This document shows, in pieces, positions 25,099 through 32,993 of a stretch of DNA of 64,000 bases. The translations under genes were made by a program, and so were the position numbers. Positions within the stretch are counted from its first letter, which is position 1, and each line of letters starts with the position of its first letter. The DNA comes from JAHIYG01 sp041306075 (GTDB lineage Archaea; Altiarchaeota; Altiarchaeia; IMC4; SCGC-AAA252-I15): NCBI GenBank assembly GCA_041306075.1, contig JBFYKH010000071.1, positions 14,983-78,982 on the forward strand. Direction: 5' to 3'. The notes under the pieces are model-generated. The model was not told where the DNA came from. It did no database searches and worked only from the letters and a program-made list of their open reading frames with translations.

Positions 25099-25146
25099 AC
25101 ACTCAGTTTTTTACCACAACCACCACTAATCATAACCAAAACACAA

Positions 25147-25248
25147 GCCTAAAGCCAAGCCTGGATATTCGAGAACCCGGTGGGTTCTCTCACCCGGACA
25201 GCCTTCGGCTGTCCAAGGTGGCGTCAGCGAATCCAGGACGGCTTAGGC
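25147..25248 (+). ncRNA. structured RNA element upstream of, and partly resembling, tRNA-Arg
   Basis: About 102 nt closed by GCCTAA(A)GCC / GGCTTAGGC and CCTGGAT / ATCCAGG. Inside are an 8-bp hairpin (GAGAACCC-GGT-GGGTTCTC, 25171-25189) and a CACC/GGTG stem capped by GGACAGC/GCTGTCC with a CTTCG loop (25191-25220). Its 5' arm (AGCCAAGCCTGGATAT) and an internal GGCGTCAGC are identical to the start of the adjacent tRNA-Arg, so it looks like a tRNA 5' half interrupted by about 50 nt. The 3' arm could pair with itself or with the tRNA 5' half. No Rfam family is recognised. It could be an attenuator, guide RNA or decayed tRNA. Confidence 0.4.
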
Positions 25249-25261
25249 GGAAAAAGACATT

Positions 25262-25336
25262 GGGCCTGTAGCCAAGCCTGGATATGGCGTCAGCCTTCTA
25301 AGCTGAAGATCCCGGGTTCAAATCCCGGCGGGCCCG
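25262..25336 (+). tRNA. tRNA-Arg, anticodon TCT
   Basis: Complete cloverleaf: acceptor GGGCCTG/CGGGCCC (one T-G pair), D stem GCC/GGC with the AAGCCTGGATAT loop, anticodon stem TCAGC/GCTGA with loop CTTCTAA (anticodon TCT), variable AGATC, T arm CCGGG-TTCAAAT-CCCGG, discriminator G. CCA is not encoded. No intron. A T6 run follows at 25358-25363. Confidence 0.93.
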
Positions 25337-25357
25337 AATCCGATAAATTCACTTAGA

Positions 25358-25363
25358 TTTTTT
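25358..25363 (+). terminator. T6 run downstream of tRNA-Arg
   Basis: TTTTTT about 22 bp after the tRNA 3' end, consistent with archaeal oligo-T termination of the tRNA transcript. Confidence 0.5.
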
Positions 25364-25477
25364 GTCGCCTACCCGCCGGGCCCGAACAAGTATATCCGAC
25401 CAGCCCCCACAACCTTTTAACGTTGAAAACTCATTAGAAGTGAACCCCCGCCATTCGCTTAATGCTTAGCCCCTACA

Positions 25478-26182
25478 ATGGTTTCAAGGAATCTTTGGCC
25501 GGTTTACCTGGGCATTTCCTTATGCGTTTGGCTGGCATACTGCGGCATCGAATATCTTTTTATTCTCGATGATGAAAGCAACCCCCTAGCGAACAGGCCC
25601 TTACTGGTTTTTTTGTACGGTTTCAAGTACTTGCTTCTCTTTTTTGCGATATTCCTATTCTTTATGTCAGTGTATGTGTCGGCATTAGCTTACCCTGGCC
25701 AGACAACAAGGGTATCCCTCCTCCTTAGCATGGTGGTGGTGCCCTCGTTCCTCATACTCCCGCTTATCCCCCTAAGATTTTTGCCTCCACGAAGCGATAT
25801 GGACGGCCTCGGCGCGGCAATGTACGTCCTGTTTTTCATTCCGATTTCAGCCTTGTTCTTCTTTGTGTCCTCCCTGATAATCTCCCAGGTCGCCAATAAG
25901 GTGGACTGCGTGAGACGTAAGGAAAATAAGGCCTCTATATTCCTCTGGCCGATAGTCATATCCTGTTTACTCTTCTACCTTCTCTCTGCTGCAATATACC
26001 TTGAAAAAGATTATGGTTACAAAGACCCTTTGCCGATAATCATCATAACCGCCCTTACAGGATTCTCTCAGGGACTGCCATTTGTCCTTGTGTACGTCCC
26101 CATATACGCGCTCACCATCTTGAATCTAGGCATATACTCAATTCGGCGGCGACTGCATAGCAAAAGTCGTAATTTACCCTAG
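25478..26182 (+). CDS. polytopic membrane protein of unknown function, AT-richer than neighbours
   Basis: 234 residues with about six hydrophobic segments (roughly residues 6-28, 42-70, 78-103, 114-140, 155-175, 186-222). There are few charged residues except a basic loop VDCVRRKENK and a basic C terminus. No family is recognised and there are no catalytic motifs. Codon third positions contain many A/T, unlike the strongly GC3-biased genes on either side. It sits just downstream of a tRNA gene, a common integration site, so recent acquisition is plausible. It has no operon partner; the next gene is convergent (rlmH). Confidence 0.65.
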   Translation: MVSRNLWPVYLGISLCVWLAYCGIEYLFILDDESNPLANRPLLVFLYGFKYLLLFFAIFLFFMSVYVSALAYPGQTTRVSLLLSMVVVPSFLILPLIPLRFLPPRSDMDGLGAAMYVLFFIPISALFFFVSSLIISQVANKVDCVRRKENKASIFLWPIVISCLLFYLLSAAIYLEKDYGYKDPLPIIIITALTGFSQGLPFVLVYVPIYALTILNLGIYSIRRRLHSKSRNLP

Positions 26183-26261
26183 TCCTCACTTCCAGAGGGT
26201 GTCGACGAAGTTGGTGGATTCGACTATCATCCGGCATTTCAGTAGCTTCTGAAAACAGGCT

Positions 26262-26702
26262 TCAGCGGTGATATCTATCCCCTGCGTTTATCGTGCACCC
26301 CCTGTAGACTTGTTCGAGGAGCATCACCCTCGCTAGCTGGTGGGGGAAGGTCATGTCCGACAGGCTCAAGGCGAGGCCGGCCCTTTGTTTCACGGCGTCG
26401 GAGAGGCCTTCGGGGCCGCCTATTATGAATGTGACGTCGGTTTTTTTGAGGAGTCTGGCCATCCCCTCCGATGTGAGCCGCATGCCGCGTCTGTCCAGGA
26501 CGACGGCGTATGTGTCGTTGCGCAATAGGGCGAGGATTGCGTCGGCCTCCCTCATCATCGCGACCTCCGAGTTCTTGTCAGTGCACTCCTTGAGTTCGCG
26601 GACTTCGACCTTCGCGTACCTGCCCAGCCTCTTCAGGTATTCGCCTGCCGCCTCGGCGTAATGCCTTTCTTTGAGCCTGCCGACGCAGACTATCCGTATC
26701 AC
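26262..26702 (-). CDS. rlmH: 23S rRNA (pseudouridine1915-N3)-methyltransferase RlmH, SPOUT family
   Basis: 146 residues. SPOUT trefoil-knot methyltransferase: the SAM loop is in VTFIIGGPEGLSDAV, VVLDRRGMRLTSE precedes it, and the C-terminal LLEQVYRGCTINAGDRYHR carries the family YHR ending. It methylates a pseudouridine in helix 69 of 23S rRNA as a dimer. Found in many bacteria and some archaea. The ATG overlaps the stop of the upstream 230-residue protein by 4 bp, so it is the last gene of the priL operon. Confidence 0.93.
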   Translation of the reverse strand: MIRIVCVGRLKERHYAEAAGEYLKRLGRYAKVEVRELKECTDKNSEVAMMREADAILALLRNDTYAVVLDRRGMRLTSEGMARLLKKTDVTFIIGGPEGLSDAVKQRAGLALSLSDMTFPHQLARVMLLEQVYRGCTINAGDRYHR

Positions 26703-27391
26703 GGTAACCTATGCTCTGGGAGGCGATAAATACGGTATGTGTGTATGCGGTTTTCGCCGTCCGGCATGCTCCCTTCCAGGGGCATCTGCTCACCCGTCAC
26801 CGCCTTCTCCCACACGGCGCCCTGGCCTGCGAGCACGTCCTCCAGGACTGTGGGCGTCCTCCTGCCGGCTTGCGTTCCGCCGGCTGCAGCTGACACTATA
26901 TCGTCGGTGACCTGCAGGGTCTTGTTCACTCCAAAGCCGAGCGCCGTCAGACACAGCTTCAAGAGCTCTTCTACTCCCCCCCTGTGTGTGTAGCCTCCGG
27001 TCCCGTCGTCGTAGTTGAACAGGTTGAAGACGGCGACGTGGTCGACGGAGCCTGCCGGCAGCTCGCTCAGGTAGTCTTCTGCCCGGCCGTTATAGTCCCG
27101 GACGCGGGCGGGGAGCCTCCGGTACTCCATGGCGTACGCCATAAGCTGCGTGCCGTCCGGGTCCGCCCTCGCGGTATCGCATCCCATGAGCGCGTCAAGG
27201 TAGGGCAGTATGGACGAGCCGGATGCTATGTGGAGGCTGGTGTTCGGGCGGAGGCGGGCATCATCCGGGAAGACGGATTCCAGGTACAGGCGAAGCTTCC
27301 GGTAAACGGGGTCGGCCGCATTAGACGGCGCCTCAGGGACGTCGAGTCCGACGACTGCCCGGAGGGCGTCCTCCCTCCCCGGGTGGGCCAT
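26699..27391 (-). CDS. putative Rossmann-fold methyltransferase-like protein
   Basis: 230 residues, no confident family. The middle part has a degenerate class I SAM-methyltransferase pattern: TSLHIASGSSILPYLDALMG (motif I-like), an acidic strand end, then DYNGRAEDYLSELPAGSVDH and VAVFNLFNY (motif IV-like). The glycine motif is not canonical, so activity is doubtful. It overlaps the preceding TM protein by 1 bp and rlmH by 4 bp. Gene order next to an rRNA methyltransferase is suggestive only. Confidence 0.6.
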   Translation of the reverse strand: MAHPGREDALRAVVGLDVPEAPSNAADPVYRKLRLYLESVFPDDARLRPNTSLHIASGSSILPYLDALMGCDTARADPDGTQLMAYAMEYRRLPARVRDYNGRAEDYLSELPAGSVDHVAVFNLFNYDDGTGGYTHRGGVEELLKLCLTALGFGVNKTLQVTDDIVSAAAGGTQAGRRTPTVLEDVLAGQGAVWEKAVTGEQMPLEGSMPDGENRIHTYRIYRLPEHRLP

Positions 27392-27696
27392 CAGACCAGC
27401 GTCTCGGGCGGCTTCGCGGATATGATGTCGCTTTCAGCCCTGATGAGCTCATCGAGGTGCCTTTCCTCGTGGCGCCAGACGTACAGGCTCATGAGCGCCG
27501 CCAGTAGGATGATCGTCAGGGCCAGGAGGACTATAACGCCAGCCGCGACCGTCAAGGAGACCTCCTTGCCGGTGTAAATCAGGGCGGTGGCTATTATGCC
27601 GCTGCAGAGCAGGGACGCCATGACCGTGAAGATTGTCCTATAATAGTCCCAGTATATCCGGCCTCTCTCCAAGTCGACCCTGAAAATCTTGTCCAT
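27391..27696 (-). CDS. small two-helix membrane protein
   Basis: 101 residues: a basic/acidic N terminus (MDKIFRVDLERGRIYWDYYR), two transmembrane helices (about 22-44 and 49-72), then a cytoplasmic acidic tail with EERHLDELIRAESDI. No family is recognised. It starts 5 bp after the priL stop and overlaps the next gene by one base, so it is firmly within the priL-rlmH operon. Confidence 0.7.
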   Translation of the reverse strand: MDKIFRVDLERGRIYWDYYRTIFTVMASLLCSGIIATALIYTGKEVSLTVAAGVIVLLALTIILLAALMSLYVWRHEERHLDELIRAESDIISAKPPETLV

Positions 27697-27701
27697 GATA
27701 A

Positions 27702-28697
27702 CTATTTCCCGGCCTTTTTAATAACCGCCGGTTTCGTCCTCGCCTTCATCCTGTAGTACTGCAGCGGGTGCTTGACCTGGCAGTCCGCCTTGCAGAGGCC
27801 GTGCCCCCTGATGGTCTCGCAGGTGGGGCAGGTGTACTCTGTCCCCCCGCGCTCCCCGGTTATGAATCCGAGTTGGTAGACCGTCTTCTCCTCGTCGTAC
27901 TTCGGGCTCTTGGAGAAGACCTTGAGCATCTCGGCCTGGGGGAGACCGAGGTTGGCCAGGAATGTGGCGAGTATGAACATCGCGTTGTGGGACGCGGCAC
28001 CCGCCTCCATCGCCGCCACGATGCCCTTCATGCAGGGCGGCACGGCCTCGTCCTCGAGGGCATCCACCTTCGACTGGGGCCTGAGCCCTATGAGCGTCGC
28101 CTTCACGGCGGCCGCCTCCTTCTTGACTTCCTCCGGAATCCTCTTCAGGTCGATGGGCTCCAGGACACGCTCCCTCACCGCCTCCCTCACGAGGAGCCTG
28201 ACCTCCTCCCCGTCCACGTCGACTTTCCCCTTGTCGACGACGCGGTTCACGAGCTTCCACCTCGGATTCTTCCTGGCGGCCTGGGCTGCGAGCCTCACGT
28301 ACCTTAGAACCGGCATCCTCCCCTCGTCGACTTCCAGGCCGAGGTCGTCGGTCACGGCCTTCACTACCGGGGGGCTTTCGGCCTCGAGCATCGCGTAGGC
28401 CGCGTCCGCCTCGCCGTCCGCGTGCCTCTGTGCAGCCTGCGGCCCAGCAGCCTGCGCGAGCATCCTCGCGAGCGGGTAGCTCAGGACTGTGAGCTTCGCC
28501 GACAGTTCGCTGTCGTAGGCCGGCCTGTACTTCTGGGCGATGCAGTCCAGCACCCTCTCCCGCCCGTACCTGAGGGCGGCGGAGTAGACCGGGTGCGCTA
28601 GAAGCTCGCTGAACGACAGGCCCATGGAGGCGACGTAGTCCCGGCTGCCCCTCAGGAACGGGTAGCGCGCCAGAAACGTGATATCCCCGGAATCCAT
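27702..28697 (-). CDS. priL: DNA primase large subunit
   Basis: Regulatory iron-sulfur subunit of archaeal/eukaryotic-type primase, pairing with PriS for primer synthesis. 331 residues. The cluster cysteines of the C-terminal domain are visible: PPCMKGIV, then TCPTCETIRGHG, LCKADC. HPLQYYRMK follows. The N-terminal domain is helical and begins FLARYPFLRGSRDYV, typical of PriL. ATG at 28697. PriS is not in the window. First gene of a four-gene operon with a TM protein, a methyltransferase-like protein and RlmH. Confidence 0.93.
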   Translation of the reverse strand: MDSGDITFLARYPFLRGSRDYVASMGLSFSELLAHPVYSAALRYGRERVLDCIAQKYRPAYDSELSAKLTVLSYPLARMLAQAAGPQAAQRHADGEADAAYAMLEAESPPVVKAVTDDLGLEVDEGRMPVLRYVRLAAQAARKNPRWKLVNRVVDKGKVDVDGEEVRLLVREAVRERVLEPIDLKRIPEEVKKEAAAVKATLIGLRPQSKVDALEDEAVPPCMKGIVAAMEAGAASHNAMFILATFLANLGLPQAEMLKVFSKSPKYDEEKTVYQLGFITGERGGTEYTCPTCETIRGHGLCKADCQVKHPLQYYRMKARTKPAVIKKAGK

Positions 28698-28721
28698 CCG
28701 TAATAGAATACGCCGCCCCCA

Positions 28722-29600
28722 TTAAAGGCTTTCCTTCGCCTTCAGCACCTGGTAGCTGACGTAGTCCCAGACCCTCCCCGAGAGCATGTAGGCTCCGTTC
28801 ATGAACTTCTTGGACGCCTTCAGGGCGTCATAGTCGTCCGGCTTCACGGCCGCGGGCACGTAGCCGTCGTTCTCCTTCACAGGGTCGTCGACGAGGATGT
28901 ATGTCCTGTACGCCCTCTTCTGCTCGTCTGTGGTTATCACGTGGGCGGTGAAGCCGACCTCCCATACGTCGCTCCACACGTAGCCGTCGAACACCTGGAT
29001 GTCGGCCTTGTAGTTGCCTGGCTGCTCCATCATGTACCTCGTGGCTGGCCCGCTGAACTCCCTGCTCAGTATCGGCTTCGCGTGCATGTCGTGGGTTATG
29101 TCCGTTATGTTCAGCCTGGAGGTGACTATCTCCCTCCTGTCCGCGTCCTCCGTCGATATGAAGTAGCGGACGTCGTGGCCGACCATGAGGTTGCCTATCT
29201 CCAAGTACCTGACGACCGGCCTCCAGTGGCTCAGGTAGTCCACCTTGACGCTGAACATGGTGTCCGTGTCGGCGCCGTATTCGACGACGTTGCAGCCGAG
29301 CTTGAGGGCGTCGGTGGGCTGCCTGTAGGCGTCGTTTTCGACGGTGAGGTTGAATATGTGCCTGACGCCGTTGACTGCGACGTACGGGTTCACGGTCGGT
29401 TCCTCCCCTTCGCCGGAGACTGTAATCGTCTGGTTGGTGGGGTCCACCTCGCCTTCCACGCACACAACGTACCTTCCGTCGACGCCGGGGTACTTCACCA
29501 TCGTGTACCCCTCTGTGGAGTAGCTGAGCCAGGAGCCGGTCGCGAAGACCAGAACCAAGGTCGCGAAGACCAACAGCTTGACCGCCCCGGAAACGCCCAT
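28722..29600 (-). CDS. membrane-anchored extracellular protein of unknown function
   Basis: 292 residues. One N-terminal hydrophobic segment (about 8-27) acts as signal anchor; the rest is predicted extracellular and beta-rich, with several N-glycosylation sequons (NQT, NLT, NIT). There are two Cys (CVEGEV, LGCNVVEY) that could form a disulfide. No enzymatic motif and no recognised family. The ATG at 29600 lies about 25 bp from a TATA element shared with the divergent gene at 29652. Confidence 0.65.
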   Translation of the reverse strand: MGVSGAVKLLVFATLVLVFATGSWLSYSTEGYTMVKYPGVDGRYVVCVEGEVDPTNQTITVSGEGEEPTVNPYVAVNGVRHIFNLTVENDAYRQPTDALKLGCNVVEYGADTDTMFSVKVDYLSHWRPVVRYLEIGNLMVGHDVRYFISTEDADRREIVTSRLNITDITHDMHAKPILSREFSGPATRYMMEQPGNYKADIQVFDGYVWSDVWEVGFTAHVITTDEQKRAYRTYILVDDPVKENDGYVPAAVKPDDYDALKASKKFMNGAYMLSGRVWDYVSYQVLKAKESL

Positions 29601-29621
29601 GGAATAAATTATGCGCCCGCC

Positions 29622-29628
29622 TATTTAA
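29622..29628. promoter_or_regulatory. shared bidirectional TATA element 29600 / 29652
   Basis: TATTTAA, centred 25 bp from the minus-strand ATG at 29600 and 27 bp from the plus-strand GTG at 29652; the only well-placed box for the plus-strand gene and the best one for the minus-strand gene. Confidence 0.55.
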
Positions 29629-29651
29629 TCGGCCGAAGGCATATCTTCTAC

Positions 29652-30083
29652 GTGGCTTCGGCAGGCACGCGTCCGGGCAGGCTGCTCGCCCTGATAGAGA
29701 CCCTACGGAGGGACAGGAGCGCCATGGAGCTCGAGCTCCTCCACGGGGGCGCGGAAGTCGAGGAGGACCTGAAGCTCCTAGTCCGGCTCGGCCTCGCCGG
29801 GAAGGCGAAGGGCGTCGTCTACGCCACGGAGGCCGTCGACCAGCCGCTCACCGAGAAGCAGCTTGCGGAGGTCGAGGACCACGTCCTCGGCCAGGAGGAG
29901 GCGAGGGACTTCCGGCGGCTCATGGGGCTCTCAGGCGGCCTCAGGAAGGAGGCCGTCGCGGGGGAGGAGCCGCCCAAGCTGAATGGCCCCGACGAGGCCA
30001 CCGTGAAAAAGTACGCGAAGAGCTTCCTCGACGTGTCCGAGATTGCCATGCGGCAGCGGGGGAGCAAGGCGGGTGGGGGATGA
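29652..30083 (+). CDS. hypothetical charged helical protein, leaderless GTG start
   Basis: 143 residues, mostly charged and helical, no membrane segment. The N-terminal part (RPGRLLALIETLRRDRSAME to LKLLVRLGLAGKAKG) could be a winged-helix-like fold, but no family is recognised. The frame is open far upstream, antisense to the previous gene. The shared TATA box at 29622-29628 puts transcription start at about 29650, matching the GTG at 29652. The stop overlaps the start of the secreted transglutaminase gene (ATGA), so the two are probably one operon. Confidence 0.6.
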   Translation: MASAGTRPGRLLALIETLRRDRSAMELELLHGGAEVEEDLKLLVRLGLAGKAKGVVYATEAVDQPLTEKQLAEVEDHVLGQEEARDFRRLMGLSGGLRKEAVAGEEPPKLNGPDEATVKKYAKSFLDVSEIAMRQRGSKAGGG

Positions 30084-31714
30084 GGCGGCAGGTCGCTTGT
30101 CTCATGCTGCTTTCGGTCTTCGTCCCCGGCTGCATCATGGGCGGCCAGGTCAGCTGCGACGACGACAACCCCTGCACCTATGATTACCTAACGGACGGCT
30201 CATGCTCGCACAGGCCGCTCTCCGGCCCTGTTGACGGCTGCTTCGGCGCCGGCGGCTGCATGGAGTACTCGTGCTTCGACGGCTCATGCATCCTCCAGAG
30301 GCTGATGCAATGCTGCGGCAACGGCGCCTGCGACGGCGGGGAATCACCGGAGCGATGCCCCTCGGACTGCCAGGCCACATGCCGTGACGGCGAACGAAAC
30401 CAGGGCGAGCAGGGCGTCGACTGCGGGGGGCCGTGCGGCCCCTGCGAATCCGAGCGGGCCAACTACCTGCGGAAGCTGGGGGAACTCAGGACCCAGTGGC
30501 AGGCGTCGGCATCCAACTACACAGCGGCCCTAAGGGAGTACGAGGTGGGACGGAACGCCACTCTGCTCATGTCCGCGGCGCTCACCTCCTACGGCGAGTC
30601 CGAGAGGATAAGGGGCGTCCTCGACCGCGCAATCATACCCCGCGAGAACGCGCGGCTCCGCTTGATGTTCAACGACACGCTCAGCACGTACCTCTCCGCC
30701 CTCGAGGCGATGTCGAAGTACGCGGCCTCTGGCAGGGACGTCAACCGCCGGGAGGCGAACCGCCTCTCCGCCCTGGCGTTCGGGCTCGACCGCGACTTCG
30801 TCCGCGAATTCAACAGCGCGGTCGACGAAGTCAACAGGATGGAGCTAGGGTGCGTCAACTTCGTCCAGGACCCTGGTGAGGAGGGAGTCGACTGCGGCGG
30901 CCAGTGCAGGACACCTTGCGAGACTACGTTCAACGTCACCAAGCGAGTCACCGTGAGGATAGCGGACGGCCCAGCCAAGCTGACGGTCAACGTCAGCTCC
31001 CCGGCCATCAACTATCCCCCCCAGCAGAGGCTCATCGCAAGCTCGCTTGAACCTGAGCCGGACCGGGTGTCGAAGGACCAGGAAGGCAACGTCAACTACG
31101 AGTACTACCTCGACATGCCGGCTTACGGAATCACCGACCTATACATCACGCAGACCCTCAGGTTCAAGAGGGCCGGATGGCCTGCGAAGTCGGCTTCCGC
31201 ATACGAGAGCCCCCTCTACCTCCAAGGCAACAACTACAGCGCCCTGTCGGCGGACATATGCCGCGAAGCCGGGATAATCCGCTCGGGCGTCAACTCCACC
31301 CCCGAGTACCTGATGGCAGCCGAGGAGTGGATGAACCGGAACATCGCATACGAGCTCAACCACGAGGAACTCGGCGCCCAGTACTGCTACGCCAGCCGCC
31401 GGGGGGCGTGCGACGAGCAGGCCGACCTCTACGTGTCGCTGATGCGCTGCAATGGCGTGCCTTCCAGGCGGGTGACGGGCTCCCTCGTCAACGGAAGCCA
31501 TCTCGGCGGCCACGCGTGGGCGGAATACTACGACGGCGGATGGGTGTACGTGGACCCCTCGGCAAGGCGGAGGGAGCAGGCCTTCACATTCGACAACAAG
31601 CACGTCGCCGCGTGCGTCGGCGAAGGCGCATACAACTGCGGAGTAGGCTACTACTACACGTACGCGAAGAAGCGGCCGAAGATAGAGATAACCGAGCGGA
31701 CGTACATGCAGTGA
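30080..31714 (+). CDS. secreted Cys-rich lipoprotein with transglutaminase-like domain
   Basis: 544 residues. The signal peptide ends in a lipobox-like VPGC (residues 15-18). Cys-rich modules follow: CDDDNPCTYDYLTDGSCSH, CGNGACDGGESPERCPSDC and the GVDCGGPCGPC type (DGERNQGEQGVDCGG), with a second copy GEEGVDCGGQCRTPC near residue 270. A helical region (about 120-255) carries many sequons. The C-terminal transglutaminase/protease-like core has Cys in GACDEQADLY (about 443), His in GGHAWAEYY (about 478) and Asp in VYVDPSA (about 493). It may crosslink or cleave cell-surface proteins. ATGA overlap with the upstream gene. Confidence 0.85.
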   Translation: MRRQVACLMLLSVFVPGCIMGGQVSCDDDNPCTYDYLTDGSCSHRPLSGPVDGCFGAGGCMEYSCFDGSCILQRLMQCCGNGACDGGESPERCPSDCQATCRDGERNQGEQGVDCGGPCGPCESERANYLRKLGELRTQWQASASNYTAALREYEVGRNATLLMSAALTSYGESERIRGVLDRAIIPRENARLRLMFNDTLSTYLSALEAMSKYAASGRDVNRREANRLSALAFGLDRDFVREFNSAVDEVNRMELGCVNFVQDPGEEGVDCGGQCRTPCETTFNVTKRVTVRIADGPAKLTVNVSSPAINYPPQQRLIASSLEPEPDRVSKDQEGNVNYEYYLDMPAYGITDLYITQTLRFKRAGWPAKSASAYESPLYLQGNNYSALSADICREAGIIRSGVNSTPEYLMAAEEWMNRNIAYELNHEELGAQYCYASRRGACDEQADLYVSLMRCNGVPSRRVTGSLVNGSHLGGHAWAEYYDGGWVYVDPSARRREQAFTFDNKHVAACVGEGAYNCGVGYYYTYAKKRPKIEITERTYMQ

Positions 31715-31745
31715 GTTAAATAAGCGTCTCCCCAGGTTCTATTAC

Positions 31746-32264
31746 ATGGCACTCTACGGCTTCCGATGGTTCGACAAGAGCCTCGCAGGCTGCGCGGTAT
31801 TCATGCTTAAGGAGGACGTTAACGAGCTCAAAGGCCACGGCATAACCGCGGTCGTGTCGCTGCAGGATTTGGCCGAGACCAGGGATGCATGCCTGGAAGG
31901 CGGCCTGAAGCGCATAGTACTGCCGCTTGCGGGCGGCGAGTTGCCGGGCGAGGAGATGCGCACATCCTTCCTCGACTTCGTCAGGGGGGAGGCAGCAGCC
32001 GGCGGGAAGACTGTGGTGCACTGCGCCGGGGGGACGTGGAGGACGGCCCTGATGGGCGCGTACTGGCTGATAGAGAACGGCTCCACGGCGGAGGAGGCGG
32101 TGGAACGCGTCAGGTACGTAATGCAACGCTACCAGCTAGACGGCCTAAGGGGATTCGCCCTAAAGAAGGCAGGGGAGCGGGCGTGCATCGAGGATGGCTT
32201 GAGGAAAGTGGCGCCAGCAGGCGACCAGGCCGGCAACCAAGAGCCTAAAACGGAAAAACACTGA
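31746..32264 (+). CDS. dual-specificity / tyrosine phosphatase-like protein
   Basis: 172 residues. The phosphatase P-loop HCAGGTWRT gives the CX5R motif (Cys93, Arg99). The preceding strand ITAVVSLQDL and the helix after the loop fit the small archaeal DSP/PTP fold. The ATG at 31746 has a TTAAATAA box 27 bp upstream and is an independent unit. The substrate (phosphoprotein, phosphoinositol-like lipid or nucleotide) cannot be inferred. Confidence 0.85.
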   Translation: MALYGFRWFDKSLAGCAVFMLKEDVNELKGHGITAVVSLQDLAETRDACLEGGLKRIVLPLAGGELPGEEMRTSFLDFVRGEAAAGGKTVVHCAGGTWRTALMGAYWLIENGSTAEEAVERVRYVMQRYQLDGLRGFALKKAGERACIEDGLRKVAPAGDQAGNQEPKTEKH

Positions 32265-32324
32265 TTCTGCGGTCTATCAGCCGGCCGGAGAGGATTTTTA
32301 TCCTGCGGGTTCCCGTAACCTAAC

Positions 32325-32993
32325 ATGAAATGGAGGCTTTTCAGGCGGCAAGGCGGCTCCGAGGATGAGAAGGCCGTCCCGCCCGAGATGCTGCCGGCAC
32401 CCCTTGAAGACCTGGAAGGAAGGGTCGATGCAGCCATCACCGACTACAAGGAGCGAGCGACGAAGACGGGCTCACGCATGATAAACATCGTCCCCGAAGC
32501 GTACCAGGACCACGTCCGGCTCCTGGCCCGGATAGCGTACCCTGCCAAGAACAAGGGGAGGAACGCCGGCGATTTCGAGGACGCGGTGGCGTTGAACTGG
32601 CTCGTCAAAGTCAGCCTCTTCAAATCCATCGGGCAGCAGTGGGGCCTCCATGAAGCCAGGGCTGTTGGGTCGGATGAGGCGAAGTCCGGCCTCGCGCTCA
32701 CGAAGTCGGCATCCCTCTTCGCGTTCTCCGCCCCGGACGCGGCGAAGAAGAGGAGGATGATGTACGACCGCATCTCGGAGCGGGAGGCGTCGACCATGCC
32801 CAAGGACTTCACGGCGTCGCTGCCAGGCGGCGTGGAGGTAGGCTCCAAAATAATCGTGCCATCCTACCAGTTCCACTCATCCACGGTCATCGAGATGATG
32901 GCATCCGGGAAGGCCGGCGACGTCTCACAGGAAAAGAGCGTCCAGGACATGCGGCGCACGTTCCTCGCGGTCGACAGGAAGACGATGCTATAG
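32325..32993 (+). CDS. hypothetical protein
   Basis: 222 residues, soluble, helical, basic N terminus (MKWRLFRRQGGSEDEK). No motif or family recognised. The central part (residues 45-110, MINIVPEAYQDHVRLLARIA) and the C-terminal SFHSS/VIEMM region show no metal or nucleotide signature. The TATA box ATTTTTAT 27 bp upstream supports the ATG at 32325. The 3' end overlaps the convergent endA stop by 6 bp. Confidence 0.65.
   Translation: MKWRLFRRQGGSEDEKAVPPEMLPAPLEDLEGRVDAAITDYKERATKTGSRMINIVPEAYQDHVRLLARIAYPAKNKGRNAGDFEDAVALNWLVKVSLFKSIGQQWGLHEARAVGSDEAKSGLALTKSASLFAFSAPDAAKKRRMMYDRISEREASTMPKDFTASLPGGVEVGSKIIVPSYQFHSSTVIEMMASGKAGDVSQEKSVQDMRRTFLAVDRKTML

Noticed and set aside
25038..25271. 77-codon frame over the C-rich tract and structured RNA
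   Set aside because: Asn/Thr/Pro/His composition reflects the C/A-rich non-coding strand; no start signal.
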